From: a virus
Reading direction: 5' to 3' (one strand)
IMG/VR virus record: IMGVR_UViG_3300012683_000015
Coordinates: 1 to 38,129 of that record
DNA: 38,129 nt
Both the position numbers and the translations under genes were made by a program. Every line of letters starts with the position of its first letter. Position 1 is the stretch's first letter. The notes under the pieces were generated by a model, which saw only the letters and a list, made by a program, of their open reading frames with translations, did no database searches and was not told where the DNA came from. Of this stretch, positions 29,483 through 37,814 are shown in pieces.

Positions 29483-30675
29483 ACTGCCGGGCCTGCGGCT
29501 CTCATTTGTCGGTCAAGATGATCGACCTCGGAGCCGCGCCCCCCTCGAACGCGTTCAACGCGAGCCAGGATGTGCTCGAAGAGCACTACCCGCTGCGGGT
29601 GTGGGTGTGCTTGGCGTGCGGACTGGCGCAGACCGACATCACGATGTTCAAGCTCAACCACGATCAGCTTTTCGTCGAGGATTATCCGTACTACTCAAGT
29701 ACATCGACGCAATGTGTTGAGCACGCGCGCCGCTACGTTGAGCAGATGACCTATACGCTCAACCTGAATCAATCCTCGCTCACGGTGGAGGTCGGCTGCA
29801 ACGACGGGTACCTGCTGCAGTGGATGACCACCCCCTGCTACGGCATCGAGCCCACCGGCACCGCAGCCGCCGCGCGCGAGCACGGCCTCACGGTCCTGTC
29901 GGAGTTCTTCGGTGAAGCCTGTGGGCGTGCGCTGGCTCGCAGCCGCAAGGCGGACCTGATGGTGTGCAACAACGTGCTGGCGCATGTGCCGGACGTGAAT
30001 GACTTCGTGCGAGGCTTTGCGGCGCTGCTCGCCCCGCAAGGAGTTGCGACCTTCGAGTTTCCGCACCTGCTGAACCTGATACGCGGCTCGCAGTTCGACA
30101 CCATCTATCACGAGCACTACTCGTACCTGTCCCTGACGGCGGTGGTGAACCTTTTAAAGCGCGCACACCTGACGGTCTTCGGAGTCGAAAAGCTCTCGAC
30201 TCACGGCGGCAGCCTCCGCGTGCACGCCCAGCACGAGGGCGGGCCGCACCGGCTGGACGAGAGCGTCGTGCTGGTCCTGGCCGAGGAAAAGTGCCTGGCC
30301 GAGCCGGCCTTCTACGACGCCTTCCAGGCCAACGCCGACCGCGTGAAAAACGATCTGCTGTTCTTCCTGCTGCAGGCCCGCTCGCTAAGTCAAACCGTGG
30401 TCGGATTCGGAGCCGCGGCCAAGGCCAATACGCTGCTGAATTACGCCGGCATCCGTGCGGATCTGATCCCGTACGTGGTGGACGAGACGCCGGCCAAGCA
30501 CGGCAAGTTCATGCCCGGCTCGCGCATCCCGGTGGTTCCGGAGTTCGGCGATCGGCCCGACTACGTGGTCGTGTTTCCGTGGAATTACCGCGAGGAGATC
30601 AGTGCCAAGCTGGGGCTGATGCGCGCGGCTGGCACGCGTCTGGTGTTCGCGATCCCGCACCTGGAGATCGTCTAG
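29479..30675 (+). CDS. Class I SAM methyltransferase of the sugar C-methyltransferase family (398 aa)
   Basis: Three parts as in NDP-hexose C-methyltransferases. There is an N-terminal zinc domain (Cys3, Cys6, Cys44, Cys47; 'NCRACGSHL', 'VCLACGLAQ'). A Rossmann core follows with SAM motif I 'VEVGCNDGYLL' (103-113), 'YGIEPTGTAAAAREHGL' and 'DLMVCNNVLAHVPDVNDFVR'. The C-terminal domain has 'VVGFGAAAKANTLLNYAGIR' and 'YVVDETPAKHGKFMPGSRIP'. Known members methylate nucleotide-linked deoxysugars. Here it overlaps the glycosyltransferase gene (ATGA), so a glycan substrate is likely. Confidence 0.85.
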   Translation: MNCRACGSHLSVKMIDLGAAPPSNAFNASQDVLEEHYPLRVWVCLACGLAQTDITMFKLNHDQLFVEDYPYYSSTSTQCVEHARRYVEQMTYTLNLNQSSLTVEVGCNDGYLLQWMTTPCYGIEPTGTAAAAREHGLTVLSEFFGEACGRALARSRKADLMVCNNVLAHVPDVNDFVRGFAALLAPQGVATFEFPHLLNLIRGSQFDTIYHEHYSYLSLTAVVNLLKRAHLTVFGVEKLSTHGGSLRVHAQHEGGPHRLDESVVLVLAEEKCLAEPAFYDAFQANADRVKNDLLFFLLQARSLSQTVVGFGAAAKANTLLNYAGIRADLIPYVVDETPAKHGKFMPGSRIPVVPEFGDRPDYVVVFPWNYREEISAKLGLMRAAGTRLVFAIPHLEIV

Positions 30676-31254
30676 ATGCGCACTGCTGCCTGCAGAATTT
30701 GTGGGTCACACGAACGGAATAGGTTCGATCAGTGCTTTCCTTGCAAGCGCTTGGCTAATGCCAAGCATCGTGCAAAGACAAGAAAGGACGCGGTAGCTCG
30801 AACGAAACGTTGGCAAATGGAACATCCAGAACAAAGAAAGCAACAAGCGGCTTTGTACAGGAGTCGCCATTTGGATCAAGTCAAGGCGTCCGTGAGAAAA
30901 GCAACGGCTGCTTGGAGAAAGAAACATCCGGATAAAGTCAAGGCAGACAATGCAAAGTGGTATGCAGATCATCCGCAAGCCATTCGAGTGAAAAATAGCA
31001 AGCGATATGGGAGAACGAAAGGAACGCTCTCGAAAGACGTAATTCAGAAACTATGGACCCTGCAACAAGGAAAATGCATTGTTTGCCGCAGAGCTTTAAG
31101 TGAAACCGGCTATCACTTGGATCACATTCTTGCTTTATCCACTGGAGGATTGAACGAAGATTACAACGTTCAACTGTTGTGTCCTGGGTGCAATCTTCAA
31201 AAACATGCGACTCACCCTATCGAGTTCATGCAATCAAGAGGATTTTTGCTGTGA
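30676..31254 (+). CDS. HNH endonuclease, probably mobile (192 aa)
   Basis: The C-terminal part has a zinc-dependent HNH core: 'GKCIVCRRAL', 'GYHLDHILALSTGGLNEDYN' and 'LLCPGCNLQKHA', with CxxC pairs and the LDH motif. The N-terminus has another CxxC pair set ('CRICG', 'CFPCKRL') and a Lys/His-rich helical region with repeated 'HPxxxK' units that may bind DNA. It starts right after the methyltransferase TAG. The gene is clearly AT-richer and uses different codons from its neighbours, a sign of recent insertion. Confidence 0.87.
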   Translation: MRTAACRICGSHERNRFDQCFPCKRLANAKHRAKTRKDAVARTKRWQMEHPEQRKQQAALYRSRHLDQVKASVRKATAAWRKKHPDKVKADNAKWYADHPQAIRVKNSKRYGRTKGTLSKDVIQKLWTLQQGKCIVCRRALSETGYHLDHILALSTGGLNEDYNVQLLCPGCNLQKHATHPIEFMQSRGFLL

Positions 31255-31988
31255 AAATAGAGATCGACACCGACTTGAAAAAGTTGAACGGTGAGGATCT
31301 TTACTCAAAAGATTCGTTTGAACTTATATCGGATCTTTGGATGTCCGTCGGTTGGCAATTGAAATATGTGTACAGCTTTACATGGATGGGTCTTCCGATT
31401 CTTCAATTGCCCGAGGACATGGTGCGGATGCAAGAGGTGATTTTCCGGCTGCAGCCAGACATCATCGTGGAAACGGGCGTGGCGCACGGCGGCTCTCTGG
31501 CCTACTACGCGAGCCTGTGCAAGGCCATCGGGCACGGTCGCGTGATCGGCATCGAAAAGGGGCTGCGCTGCCGGGTGGCGATCCAGGCCCACGAGATGGC
31601 GCCCTACATCACGCTGATCGAAGGCGACTCGGTCGCGCCCGATGTGGTCGATGCGGTTCATCATCAGTGCGACGGACAAAAAGTGCTGGTGATACTGGAC
31701 TCGGACCATTCTCGCTCCCACGTGGCCAAGGAGCTGGCGGCCTACCATGCGCTGATCCGGCCCGGCTTTTACATCGTGGCCTGCGACGGCAACATGCGCG
31801 ACCTCGCGGAGGTGCCGCGCGGCAAGCGCGCCTGGCGGTTCGATAATCCGCAGGAGGCGGCGCGCGAATTCGCGCAGGCCAACCGCCAGTTCGTGATCGA
31901 GGATCCGCCCTGGCCCTTCAACGAGAGCCAGCTGTCCAAGCCGGTCACCTACTGGCCCAGCGCCTGGCTGCGGCGCCTCGGAGCGTAG
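31251..31988 (+). CDS. CmcI / cephalosporin-hydroxylase-like or rhamnosyl O-methyltransferase-like protein (245 aa)
   Basis: GTG at 31251 overlaps the HNH stop (GTGA). The SAM-binding motif is 'IIVETGVAHGGSL' (71-83), followed by 'RVIGIEKGL', 'LIEGDSV' and the metal-binding 'VILDSDHSRSHV' (147-158), all typical of the CmcI family. Family members methylate or hydroxylate sugars and antibiotics; phage and polysaccharide-cluster members mostly modify sugars. It completes a transferase-methyltransferase block. The first ~180 bases are AT-rich like the HNH gene, while the rest is GC-rich, so its 5' end may have been exchanged with the nuclease. Confidence 0.82.
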   Translation: MKIEIDTDLKKLNGEDLYSKDSFELISDLWMSVGWQLKYVYSFTWMGLPILQLPEDMVRMQEVIFRLQPDIIVETGVAHGGSLAYYASLCKAIGHGRVIGIEKGLRCRVAIQAHEMAPYITLIEGDSVAPDVVDAVHHQCDGQKVLVILDSDHSRSHVAKELAAYHALIRPGFYIVACDGNMRDLAEVPRGKRAWRFDNPQEAAREFAQANRQFVIEDPPWPFNESQLSKPVTYWPSAWLRRLGA

Positions 31989-32453
31989 ATGACGACGCCC
32001 CTGTCCGCCGGCATCGTGGTCACGGATGTGCCGTGGATCATCGACCCGCTCACGGGCCTAGTGATCGGGCAGAAGTTGAACGGCTCATCTCAAGGCGCGG
32101 TGTTGGGCGCGGCCGATCAGCCGGTTGCGATCTACCCAGGCCAGCAGGGGGCGCTGAGTTCCTTTGCGCTGCAGTCGTTCACCGCGGCCGCAGTCCTGAC
32201 AGCGGGCACGATCTCGTTTTTCGACTGCTCCAGCGGCTCGATCGTGGCCACCTTTCCGAAACTCGTGCTGCCAGGAGCGACCGGGTTGCTGCTCGTCGTG
32301 CGCGTCGATGGAACAGCCAACAATGCGGCTTCCGTGACCTTCGCCGTGGCCTCGGGCAGCGGCCAGTCGATCGCGGACTCATCGCCAAAGCTCGCCAACG
32401 GGCAGTCGCTGTGGTGGGTCTTCAGCGGCAATTTCTGGAAGACGCTGCGGTGA
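31989..32453 (+). CDS. Unknown probable structural protein (154 aa)
   Basis: Follows the CmcI-like gene without a gap. It is rich in Ser, Ala, Gly and Val with beta pattern ('LQSFTAAAVLTAGTISFFDC', 'GLLLVVRVDGTANNAASVTF'). It has the look of a small beta-sandwich virion protein, but no family was recognised. GTGA overlap follows. Confidence 0.68.
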   Translation: MTTPLSAGIVVTDVPWIIDPLTGLVIGQKLNGSSQGAVLGAADQPVAIYPGQQGALSSFALQSFTAAAVLTAGTISFFDCSSGSIVATFPKLVLPGATGLLLVVRVDGTANNAASVTFAVASGSGQSIADSSPKLANGQSLWWVFSGNFWKTLR

Positions 32454-32650
32454 ACCTGCCGACCGACTACAACTCGTACTGCGGCCCGCCGATAGGCTCC
32501 GGGGATGGACTTCCGATCCAGAGCGGCTATCCGCTGTGGATGTACCACCCGGTGCTTGCGGCCCAGATCGTGAACGATGGCAACGCGCAGGCGGCCCTGG
32601 TCGCGTCGGACCCGCGCTGGCAGATGACAGACCCGAACGCGACCACATGA
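32450..32650 (+). CDS. Unknown 66-aa protein
   Basis: GTG at 32450 overlaps the previous stop and its stop overlaps the next ATG. 'CGPPIGSGDGLPIQSGYPLW' and 'HPVLAAQIVNDGNAQAALVA' are visible; Pro/Gly-rich start and helical end. Small proteins of this type often sit among head-completion genes. Function unknown. Confidence 0.62.
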   Translation: MNLPTDYNSYCGPPIGSGDGLPIQSGYPLWMYHPVLAAQIVNDGNAQAALVASDPRWQMTDPNATT

Positions 32651-32838
32651 AAGACCATCTGATGTACCAGGTGCACGTCGTGACCTCGAAGGGCAACCAG
32701 ATCCCGATCGGGCCGAAGTTCTCGACCAAGCCGGCCGCCGAGCAGCTCTGCTACATGACGCGCCACGCCATCGCCACCGACCGGCTGCACGGCTGGCACG
32801 AACCGACCGTCGTCACATTGATCGCCGTGGAGAACTGA
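32647..32838 (+). CDS. Unknown 63-aa protein
   Basis: ATG at 32647 overlaps the preceding stop. The product has 'YQVHVVTSKGNQIPIGPKFS' (beta hairpin-like) and 'AAEQLCYMTRHAIATDRLHG' (helix). No family recognised. Confidence 0.62.
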   Translation: MKDHLMYQVHVVTSKGNQIPIGPKFSTKPAAEQLCYMTRHAIATDRLHGWHEPTVVTLIAVEN

Positions 32839-32839
32839 C

Positions 32840-33469
32840 ATGGGCGCTTTGATCCAGCAGCAGGCGTTTTCTGAATACCCGCTGGTGATGCACCACCCGC
32901 ATCACCGCAGCGCCACCATGAAGCTGGTGCCGCGCACCAAGGCCGGCACCGATCCGGCCGGCACCGTGATGCACGACTCGATCGCCACGCCGGAATATCT
33001 GCCGGATGTGACGGTGCGCGACCTCGATGAAGAATTGCAATATGCGGCCAAAGGCTTCATGCGGGCCGGCGTCTCCGATCCGGCCGCCTATGCCGCGGCC
33101 CTGTCCGGTGCCCCGCCGCCGGACCATGACTTTCACGCCTATCCGAAGTGGAAGTACCACGCGACTCACGAGGCGCGCATCGTGGCCTCGCCCAAAGATG
33201 AATCCGACCTGGGTCCGGGCTGGGCCGACCGCCCGGATCTGGTGGCACCGGTTGCCGCGCCGGCCGCTCCAGTTGCCAGCGTCCCGAGCGCTGGTGCGGA
33301 CCGCCTCCCGTCCGCCGCCGCCGGCGCGGCGCCGAAGATTGCCAAGCGCACCGTCAAGGCTCGCAAGAAGAAAAAGAAGCACAACCAGATGTCGCCTGAA
33401 GCGCGCGAGCGGGCGAGCGCGCGCATGAAGGCATTTAACGCGGCCCGGTATCAGAAGCCGCCGGAGTAG
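32840..33469 (+). CDS. Unknown 209-aa protein with basic C-terminus
   Basis: ATG one base after the previous gene. The N-terminal ~110 residues are His/Tyr-rich ('YPLVMHHPHHRSATMKLVPR', 'DHDFHAYPKWKYHATHEARI'); a Pro/Ala linker follows; the end is strongly basic ('RTVKARKKKKKHNQMSPEAR'), likely nucleic-acid binding. Possibly a minor head protein. No family recognised. Confidence 0.68.
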   Translation: MGALIQQQAFSEYPLVMHHPHHRSATMKLVPRTKAGTDPAGTVMHDSIATPEYLPDVTVRDLDEELQYAAKGFMRAGVSDPAAYAAALSGAPPPDHDFHAYPKWKYHATHEARIVASPKDESDLGPGWADRPDLVAPVAAPAAPVASVPSAGADRLPSAAAGAAPKIAKRTVKARKKKKKHNQMSPEARERASARMKAFNAARYQKPPE

Positions 33470-33472
33470 CCG

Positions 33473-33739
33473 ATGGCCGTCGCGAGCCAGGTGCTACAGG
33501 CGTTAAGCAGCCCGATCCCGCTGGCGGTCGACGCCACCACGTTCGTGCTGCCCCGGACCGCGGTGCTGCGCTCCAGCGCCACCAACCGATCGATCCAGCT
33601 CTCGGTCGACGGCGGCATCGAGTTTTTCCAGCCGCAATACGACGCCTCCAGCGGGACCTTGCTGGCCGTGTCGATCATCTCGCCGGTCACCACCGTGCGG
33701 TTCAACGGTGCCAGCGGCGACCTGTGGGGCATCCAGTAA
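33473..33739 (+). CDS. Unknown small structural-like protein (88 aa)
   Basis: A beta-rich protein with 'PLAVDATTFVLPRTAVLRSS' and 'LLAVSIISPVTTVRFNGASG'. The composition resembles small head-tail or decoration proteins. Its stop abuts the next ATG directly. Function unknown. Confidence 0.65.
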   Translation: MAVASQVLQALSSPIPLAVDATTFVLPRTAVLRSSATNRSIQLSVDGGIEFFQPQYDASSGTLLAVSIISPVTTVRFNGASGDLWGIQ

Positions 33740-34465
33740 ATGTGGCCTGCCAAGATTCTGCAGGTCGAGCAGGTCTTCCAGTCGGCGATCCCGATGATCG
33801 ACGGCCCCAGCGGCACGATGGGAAACAATGGAGCGTTCACGCTGGGCACGGCGCTGGTGTCGGCGGTGGCCTACGCCAACGCCTACATCCAAATGCCGGC
33901 CGGCGCGATCGCAACCGGAATTCCAGCGGCTGCGACCTGGTTCTTCTGCCAGATGTCGAGCGCCACGGTCGGGGTCGTGTTCAACAACACGTACACAAGC
34001 GGCGTGCCGGCCATTCCGACGGTGCTCTCCCCGTTCGCAACCACCGGCCCGGGTGCCTACACCGGCGTCACCGGGGCCGTGAACGCCTACACGATCGCGG
34101 TCCCGGGCAACACGCTGGGGCCGAACGGCACCCTCCATTACGAGGGCGGAGCGACGGTCAACAGCAGCGGCAACAACAAGATCGTGGCGTTCCTGTTCGG
34201 CGGCACCACGTTTCACAGCCGCACCGACACCGCCGTGAATACCGAGGGCTTTTCCAAGCGCTTCCAGAATCGCGGTGTCAACAACATCCAGATCAGCAAC
34301 GAGCCGCAGGGCCAGGCGGTGCCGGTCAATGCAGGCGGCGGCTTCGTGGTCAGCGCGATCGACACCACGGTCAGCCAAAACGCCGTCTGGCAGGCCAACG
34401 TGGCCACAGCCACGGACTGGATCGTGTACGAGCGGTTCTTCCTGGGCATTTTCCCGGGGTCGTGA
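33740..34465 (+). CDS. Probable virion structural protein (241 aa)
   Basis: Begins directly after the preceding stop. Gly/Ala/Thr/Val-rich beta composition throughout ('NNGAFTLGTALVSAVAYANA', 'GAYTGVTGAVNAYTIAVPGN'), ending 'TDWIVYERFFLGIFPGS'. It looks like a minor head/tail or fibre component; no family recognised. Confidence 0.65.
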   Translation: MWPAKILQVEQVFQSAIPMIDGPSGTMGNNGAFTLGTALVSAVAYANAYIQMPAGAIATGIPAAATWFFCQMSSATVGVVFNNTYTSGVPAIPTVLSPFATTGPGAYTGVTGAVNAYTIAVPGNTLGPNGTLHYEGGATVNSSGNNKIVAFLFGGTTFHSRTDTAVNTEGFSKRFQNRGVNNIQISNEPQGQAVPVNAGGGFVVSAIDTTVSQNAVWQANVATATDWIVYERFFLGIFPGS

Positions 34466-34466
34466 C

Positions 34467-35198
34467 ATGACCGTTGCCCAGGACCTGTGCCAGTCCTCGC
34501 TCGAGATGATCAACGTCGTGGGTGTGGGCCAGACCGTGAACATTGCGCATTTGAACCGCGCCCTCGCCGTGCTGAACCGCATGCTCGATTCCTGGTCGAC
34601 CGAGCCACATGCGTGCTTTGCAATGCGCACAATCAGCTACCCCCTGGTGGTGAACCAGGGCACCTATACGATCGGCGCGGGTGGCCAGGTGAACGTATCG
34701 CGCCCGCAGGACCTGCGCGTCGGTCCGGGAGCCGCGTACCTCACGGACACGACCAACAACCGCTATCCGGTCGAGGTCGTGCCGCAGGACAAGTGGCAGA
34801 TGATCGGCAACATCCAGATCAACTCCCAGGTGCCCGACACCGCCTGGTACGACCCGCAGTTTCCGCTGGGGATCATCAACATCTTTCCGCTGCCGGCCCT
34901 TCCCTACACAATCACCTTCAACACGATCCTGGAGCTGGTGAGCTTCGCCACGTTGCAGACCGCCTACTCGATGCCGCAGGGCTACCAGGAGGCGATCGAG
35001 GCCAACCTGGCTGTGGCCCTGAAACCCTATTTTCCAGCCGGCGGGCCTCTGAATCCGGTCGTGGCCAAGCTCGCCATGGAGGGCAAGGGCAACATCAAGC
35101 GGGCCAATCTGAAGGAGGTCGTGGCCGTCTATGACGATGAGATCGTCTCGCGCGGTACGCCCACCTACAACATCTACCGCGATTCGAGCAACAAGTGA
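34467..35198 (+). CDS. Tail-accessory / head-completion protein, P22 gp4-like (243 aa)
   Basis: The N-terminal 'AQDLCQSSLEMINVVGVGQT' and 'NRALAVLNRMLDSWSTEPHA' match the start of P22 gp4-type (packaged DNA stabilisation) proteins, which bind under the portal after packaging. Then 'GTYTIGAGGQVNVSRPQDLR' and 'PQGYQEAIEANLAVALKPYF' follow the pattern common in podophages. It is longer than P22 gp4 (166 residues). The next gene overlaps by GTGA. Confidence 0.78.
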   Translation: MTVAQDLCQSSLEMINVVGVGQTVNIAHLNRALAVLNRMLDSWSTEPHACFAMRTISYPLVVNQGTYTIGAGGQVNVSRPQDLRVGPGAAYLTDTTNNRYPVEVVPQDKWQMIGNIQINSQVPDTAWYDPQFPLGIINIFPLPALPYTITFNTILELVSFATLQTAYSMPQGYQEAIEANLAVALKPYFPAGGPLNPVVAKLAMEGKGNIKRANLKEVVAVYDDEIVSRGTPTYNIYRDSSNK

Positions 35199-36628
35199 AG
35201 ACGCCGTTCCTGGGCCCGGCCTACACCGCGCGCTCGACCAACCTGGCGGCCAACAGCGCGATCAATCTGTTTCCGGAGTTCGTCGATTCCAAGGACGGCC
35301 GCGAGGTCGCCGGCTTCTTCGGCTGCCCGGGTGCCGATCTGCTCGCCACCATCGGCACCGGTCCGCACCGCGGCGCCCGCGTGGCCCAGGCCAACACGGG
35401 TCTGTACGTGGTATCCGGCAATGCGCTGTACGGCGTCGGCTCCAATTTCGGCTCGAACCTGATCGGCACTCTGACGACCAACGCCGGCCAGGTGTCGATG
35501 ATCGACGGGGCGACCCAGTTGCTGATCGCCGACGGCACCACCAGCGTGTATGTGCGCGACTTCTCGGCGCTGACCTTCGTCACCGTGACGTTGCCGTTCA
35601 ATGTGACGACGTTGTTCTATCAGGACGGCTTTTTCCTTGCCAACGAAGCAGGTACCAAGCAGTGGGCGCAGTCGAATCTTAACGATGGTTCCACGTGGAA
35701 CGCTCTTAACTTCTCCGCCGCAGACGGCCAGCCGGACCCGATCGTGGGCGGCATCGATGTCAACCGCGAGGCCTGGCTGATGAAGGGCAACGGCATCGAG
35801 GTCTGGTACAACGCCGGCAACCCGGGCTTCTCGTTCGCCCGCATCCCGGGCGTGTACGTGGAGCAGGGCTGCGCGGCGGCCTTTTCGATCGTCAAATACC
35901 TGGCCGGCCCGATCTGGCTCGGCTCCGGCGAGCGAGGCGCCGGCATCGTCTGGATGGCCACCGGCTACAAGGTCGACCGGATCTCCACCCATGCGATCGA
36001 AACAGCCATTGCCGGCTACTCGATCATTTCGGATGCCACCGGCTGGATCTACGAGGACAGCGGGCACACGTTCTACGTGCTCACCTTTCCGACCGGCAAT
36101 GCGACCTGGGTGTGCGACCTCACCGAGCCATCGCGGCCGTGGCATCAGCGGGCCTATTTCAGCAACGGGGCCTTTTCCCGCCACCGGATGGCCTCGTATG
36201 CGTTTGCCTACGGGCGCGAGGTGTTCGGGGACTACCAGAACGGGAACCTCTACGCCTTCGACCTGAACACTTACTCGGATGCTGGTCAGACGCGCAAGTG
36301 GTTGCGATCCTGGCGCGCGCTGCCGCCCAACAAGGCGTCCGACAAGCCGCTGGCATTCGACCGACTGGCGATCCGCGGCGAGACCGGGATCTCGACGCCG
36401 CCGGCCACGAATCCTCAGTTCACATTGCGATATTCGGACGACGGCGCGCACACGTGGAGTCCTGAGCTGTACCAGCCGGCCGGGCTGACCGGACAGACGG
36501 CCCTGGAGGTGCAGTTCGTGAGCCTGGGGTCGACCAACCGCGAGACCGGGCTGGACCGCACGTTCGAGCTGTCCGGTTCGGACGCCATCAAGATCGCGCT
36601 GCTCGGCGCGGATCTGGACGTGCGATGA
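35195..36628 (+). CDS. Head-closure / DNA-stabilisation protein, P22 gp10-like (477 aa)
   Basis: GTG at 35195 overlaps the gp4-like stop. 'GPAYTARSTNLAANSAINLF' near the start is the hallmark of gp10-type proteins; repeated beta strands with Gly-rich turns (e.g. 'GLYVVSGNALYGVGSNFGSN', 'MIDGATQLLIADGTTSVYVR') suggest a beta-propeller, and 'CAAAFSIVKYLAGPIWLGSG' and 'RHRMASYAFAYGREVFGDYQ' are also typical. In P22, gp10 (472 residues) closes the tail channel and docks the spikes, so length and place fit. Confidence 0.85.
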   Translation: MKTPFLGPAYTARSTNLAANSAINLFPEFVDSKDGREVAGFFGCPGADLLATIGTGPHRGARVAQANTGLYVVSGNALYGVGSNFGSNLIGTLTTNAGQVSMIDGATQLLIADGTTSVYVRDFSALTFVTVTLPFNVTTLFYQDGFFLANEAGTKQWAQSNLNDGSTWNALNFSAADGQPDPIVGGIDVNREAWLMKGNGIEVWYNAGNPGFSFARIPGVYVEQGCAAAFSIVKYLAGPIWLGSGERGAGIVWMATGYKVDRISTHAIETAIAGYSIISDATGWIYEDSGHTFYVLTFPTGNATWVCDLTEPSRPWHQRAYFSNGAFSRHRMASYAFAYGREVFGDYQNGNLYAFDLNTYSDAGQTRKWLRSWRALPPNKASDKPLAFDRLAIRGETGISTPPATNPQFTLRYSDDGAHTWSPELYQPAGLTGQTALEVQFVSLGSTNRETGLDRTFELSGSDAIKIALLGADLDVR

Positions 36629-37806
36629 CCGACGTCGCGCTACCCAAGCAGCGCGTGGCCTTCGTGGATCCGAAGGACGGCACCGTCACGCGCGAATGGT
36701 GGCAGTGGATCCTGAACCCGCAGATTTCGACTCTGGCCGTGGTGAACAACATCACAGTTCCCAACGGCTCTATCTCGGCCAAGCAACTGCATGCCACGCA
36801 GCCGATCACGGTACCCAGCGGGGGCCTGGGCATCGCCAGCGGCACATCGGGCGGCGTGCTCGGGTTCACTGCTTCGACGACGCTCGCCTCATCGGCGCTG
36901 CTAGGTGCCAATCAGATATTGCTAGGCGGGGGGGCTGGCGCCACGCCGTCGACCCCTGTTGGTCTTGGCACAACTACCACGGTGTTGCATGGGAACGTAG
37001 CGGGATCCCCGAGCTTTGCTGCAGTGAGCCTGACTACCGACGTATCAGGCATCTTGCCTGTGGCCAATGGCGGAACCAATGCAGCCGCGCCAGGAGCTAC
37101 TGCCGCGAACAACATCGGCGCGCTCGCCATTGCCAGCAATCTGTCGGATCTGAACAGTGCGACGACGGCGCGCACGAATCTGGGACTTGGCAGCATGGCG
37201 GTGGAAAACTCGACCGCAATTACTGTTACGGGCGGCTCTATCGACGGCACAACCATCGGAGGCGTTACTCCTGCGGCAGGGTCCTTCACGACGCTCACAG
37301 CGTCAGGAGTTGTCGGCGCAGCCGGATCGCCTCTGATCAAGACCGCGACGCGGGCGGTGACAGCGATTTCCGGCGTAAAAGCGTCGACCACGCAAGCGGT
37401 CAGCAATGCGCTCACGGCGGATTCGGATCTGACGCTAACATTTAATGAAAACGGCACTTATGCGCTCGATGGCTACCTGTCCTTCTACGAGAGCACGGTG
37501 GGCACAGGTGGCTTTCAGTTTGACTTCAACTCCGGCACGGCAACGGTCGGAGCGATCAACTTTGGAGTTGAGGGCTTCGTCACTGCTGCCGTCGCCAATG
37601 CGGCTGTAACTTCGGTTGCGACCGCGACCTCCTTCGGCACCATTGTCACATCCAGCAGTGCGCCATCGTGGGTTCGAATCGCCGGCTATCTGACCATAAC
37701 CGGTACAGGAACACTGGCGCTGCGCTGGGCGCAAGCGTCAACGCTCGCGATCGATCCGACCAATTTTCTTGCCGGCTCAAGGCTCATGGCAACCAAAATC
37801 GGATAG
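36625..37806 (+). CDS. Tail fibre / tail needle-type protein (393 aa)
   Basis: ATG overlaps the gp10-like stop. A short N-terminal docking part ('FVDPKDGTVTREWWQWILNP') leads to Gly/Thr/Ala-rich repeats with the phage tail-fibre signatures 'SDLNSATTARTNLGLGSMA' and 'GTTIGGVTPAAGSFTTLTAS'. The C-terminal ~130 residues ('NENGTYALDGYLSFYE' and later 'ITGTGTLALRWAQAST') are a C1q/TNF-like beta domain. Such fibres are trimeric and bind the host; next to gp10 it may be the tail knob or needle. Confidence 0.78.
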   Translation: MTDVALPKQRVAFVDPKDGTVTREWWQWILNPQISTLAVVNNITVPNGSISAKQLHATQPITVPSGGLGIASGTSGGVLGFTASTTLASSALLGANQILLGGGAGATPSTPVGLGTTTTVLHGNVAGSPSFAAVSLTTDVSGILPVANGGTNAAAPGATAANNIGALAIASNLSDLNSATTARTNLGLGSMAVENSTAITVTGGSIDGTTIGGVTPAAGSFTTLTASGVVGAAGSPLIKTATRAVTAISGVKASTTQAVSNALTADSDLTLTFNENGTYALDGYLSFYESTVGTGGFQFDFNSGTATVGAINFGVEGFVTAAVANAAVTSVATATSFGTIVTSSSAPSWVRIAGYLTITGTGTLALRWAQASTLAIDPTNFLAGSRLMATKIG

Positions 37807-37814
37807 AGATTTCA

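Noticed and set aside
35174-36451. 425-codon minus-strand ORF opposite the gp10-like gene
   Set aside because: The plus strand encodes a recognisable head-closure protein with good coupling; the antisense frame has no start signal or motif.
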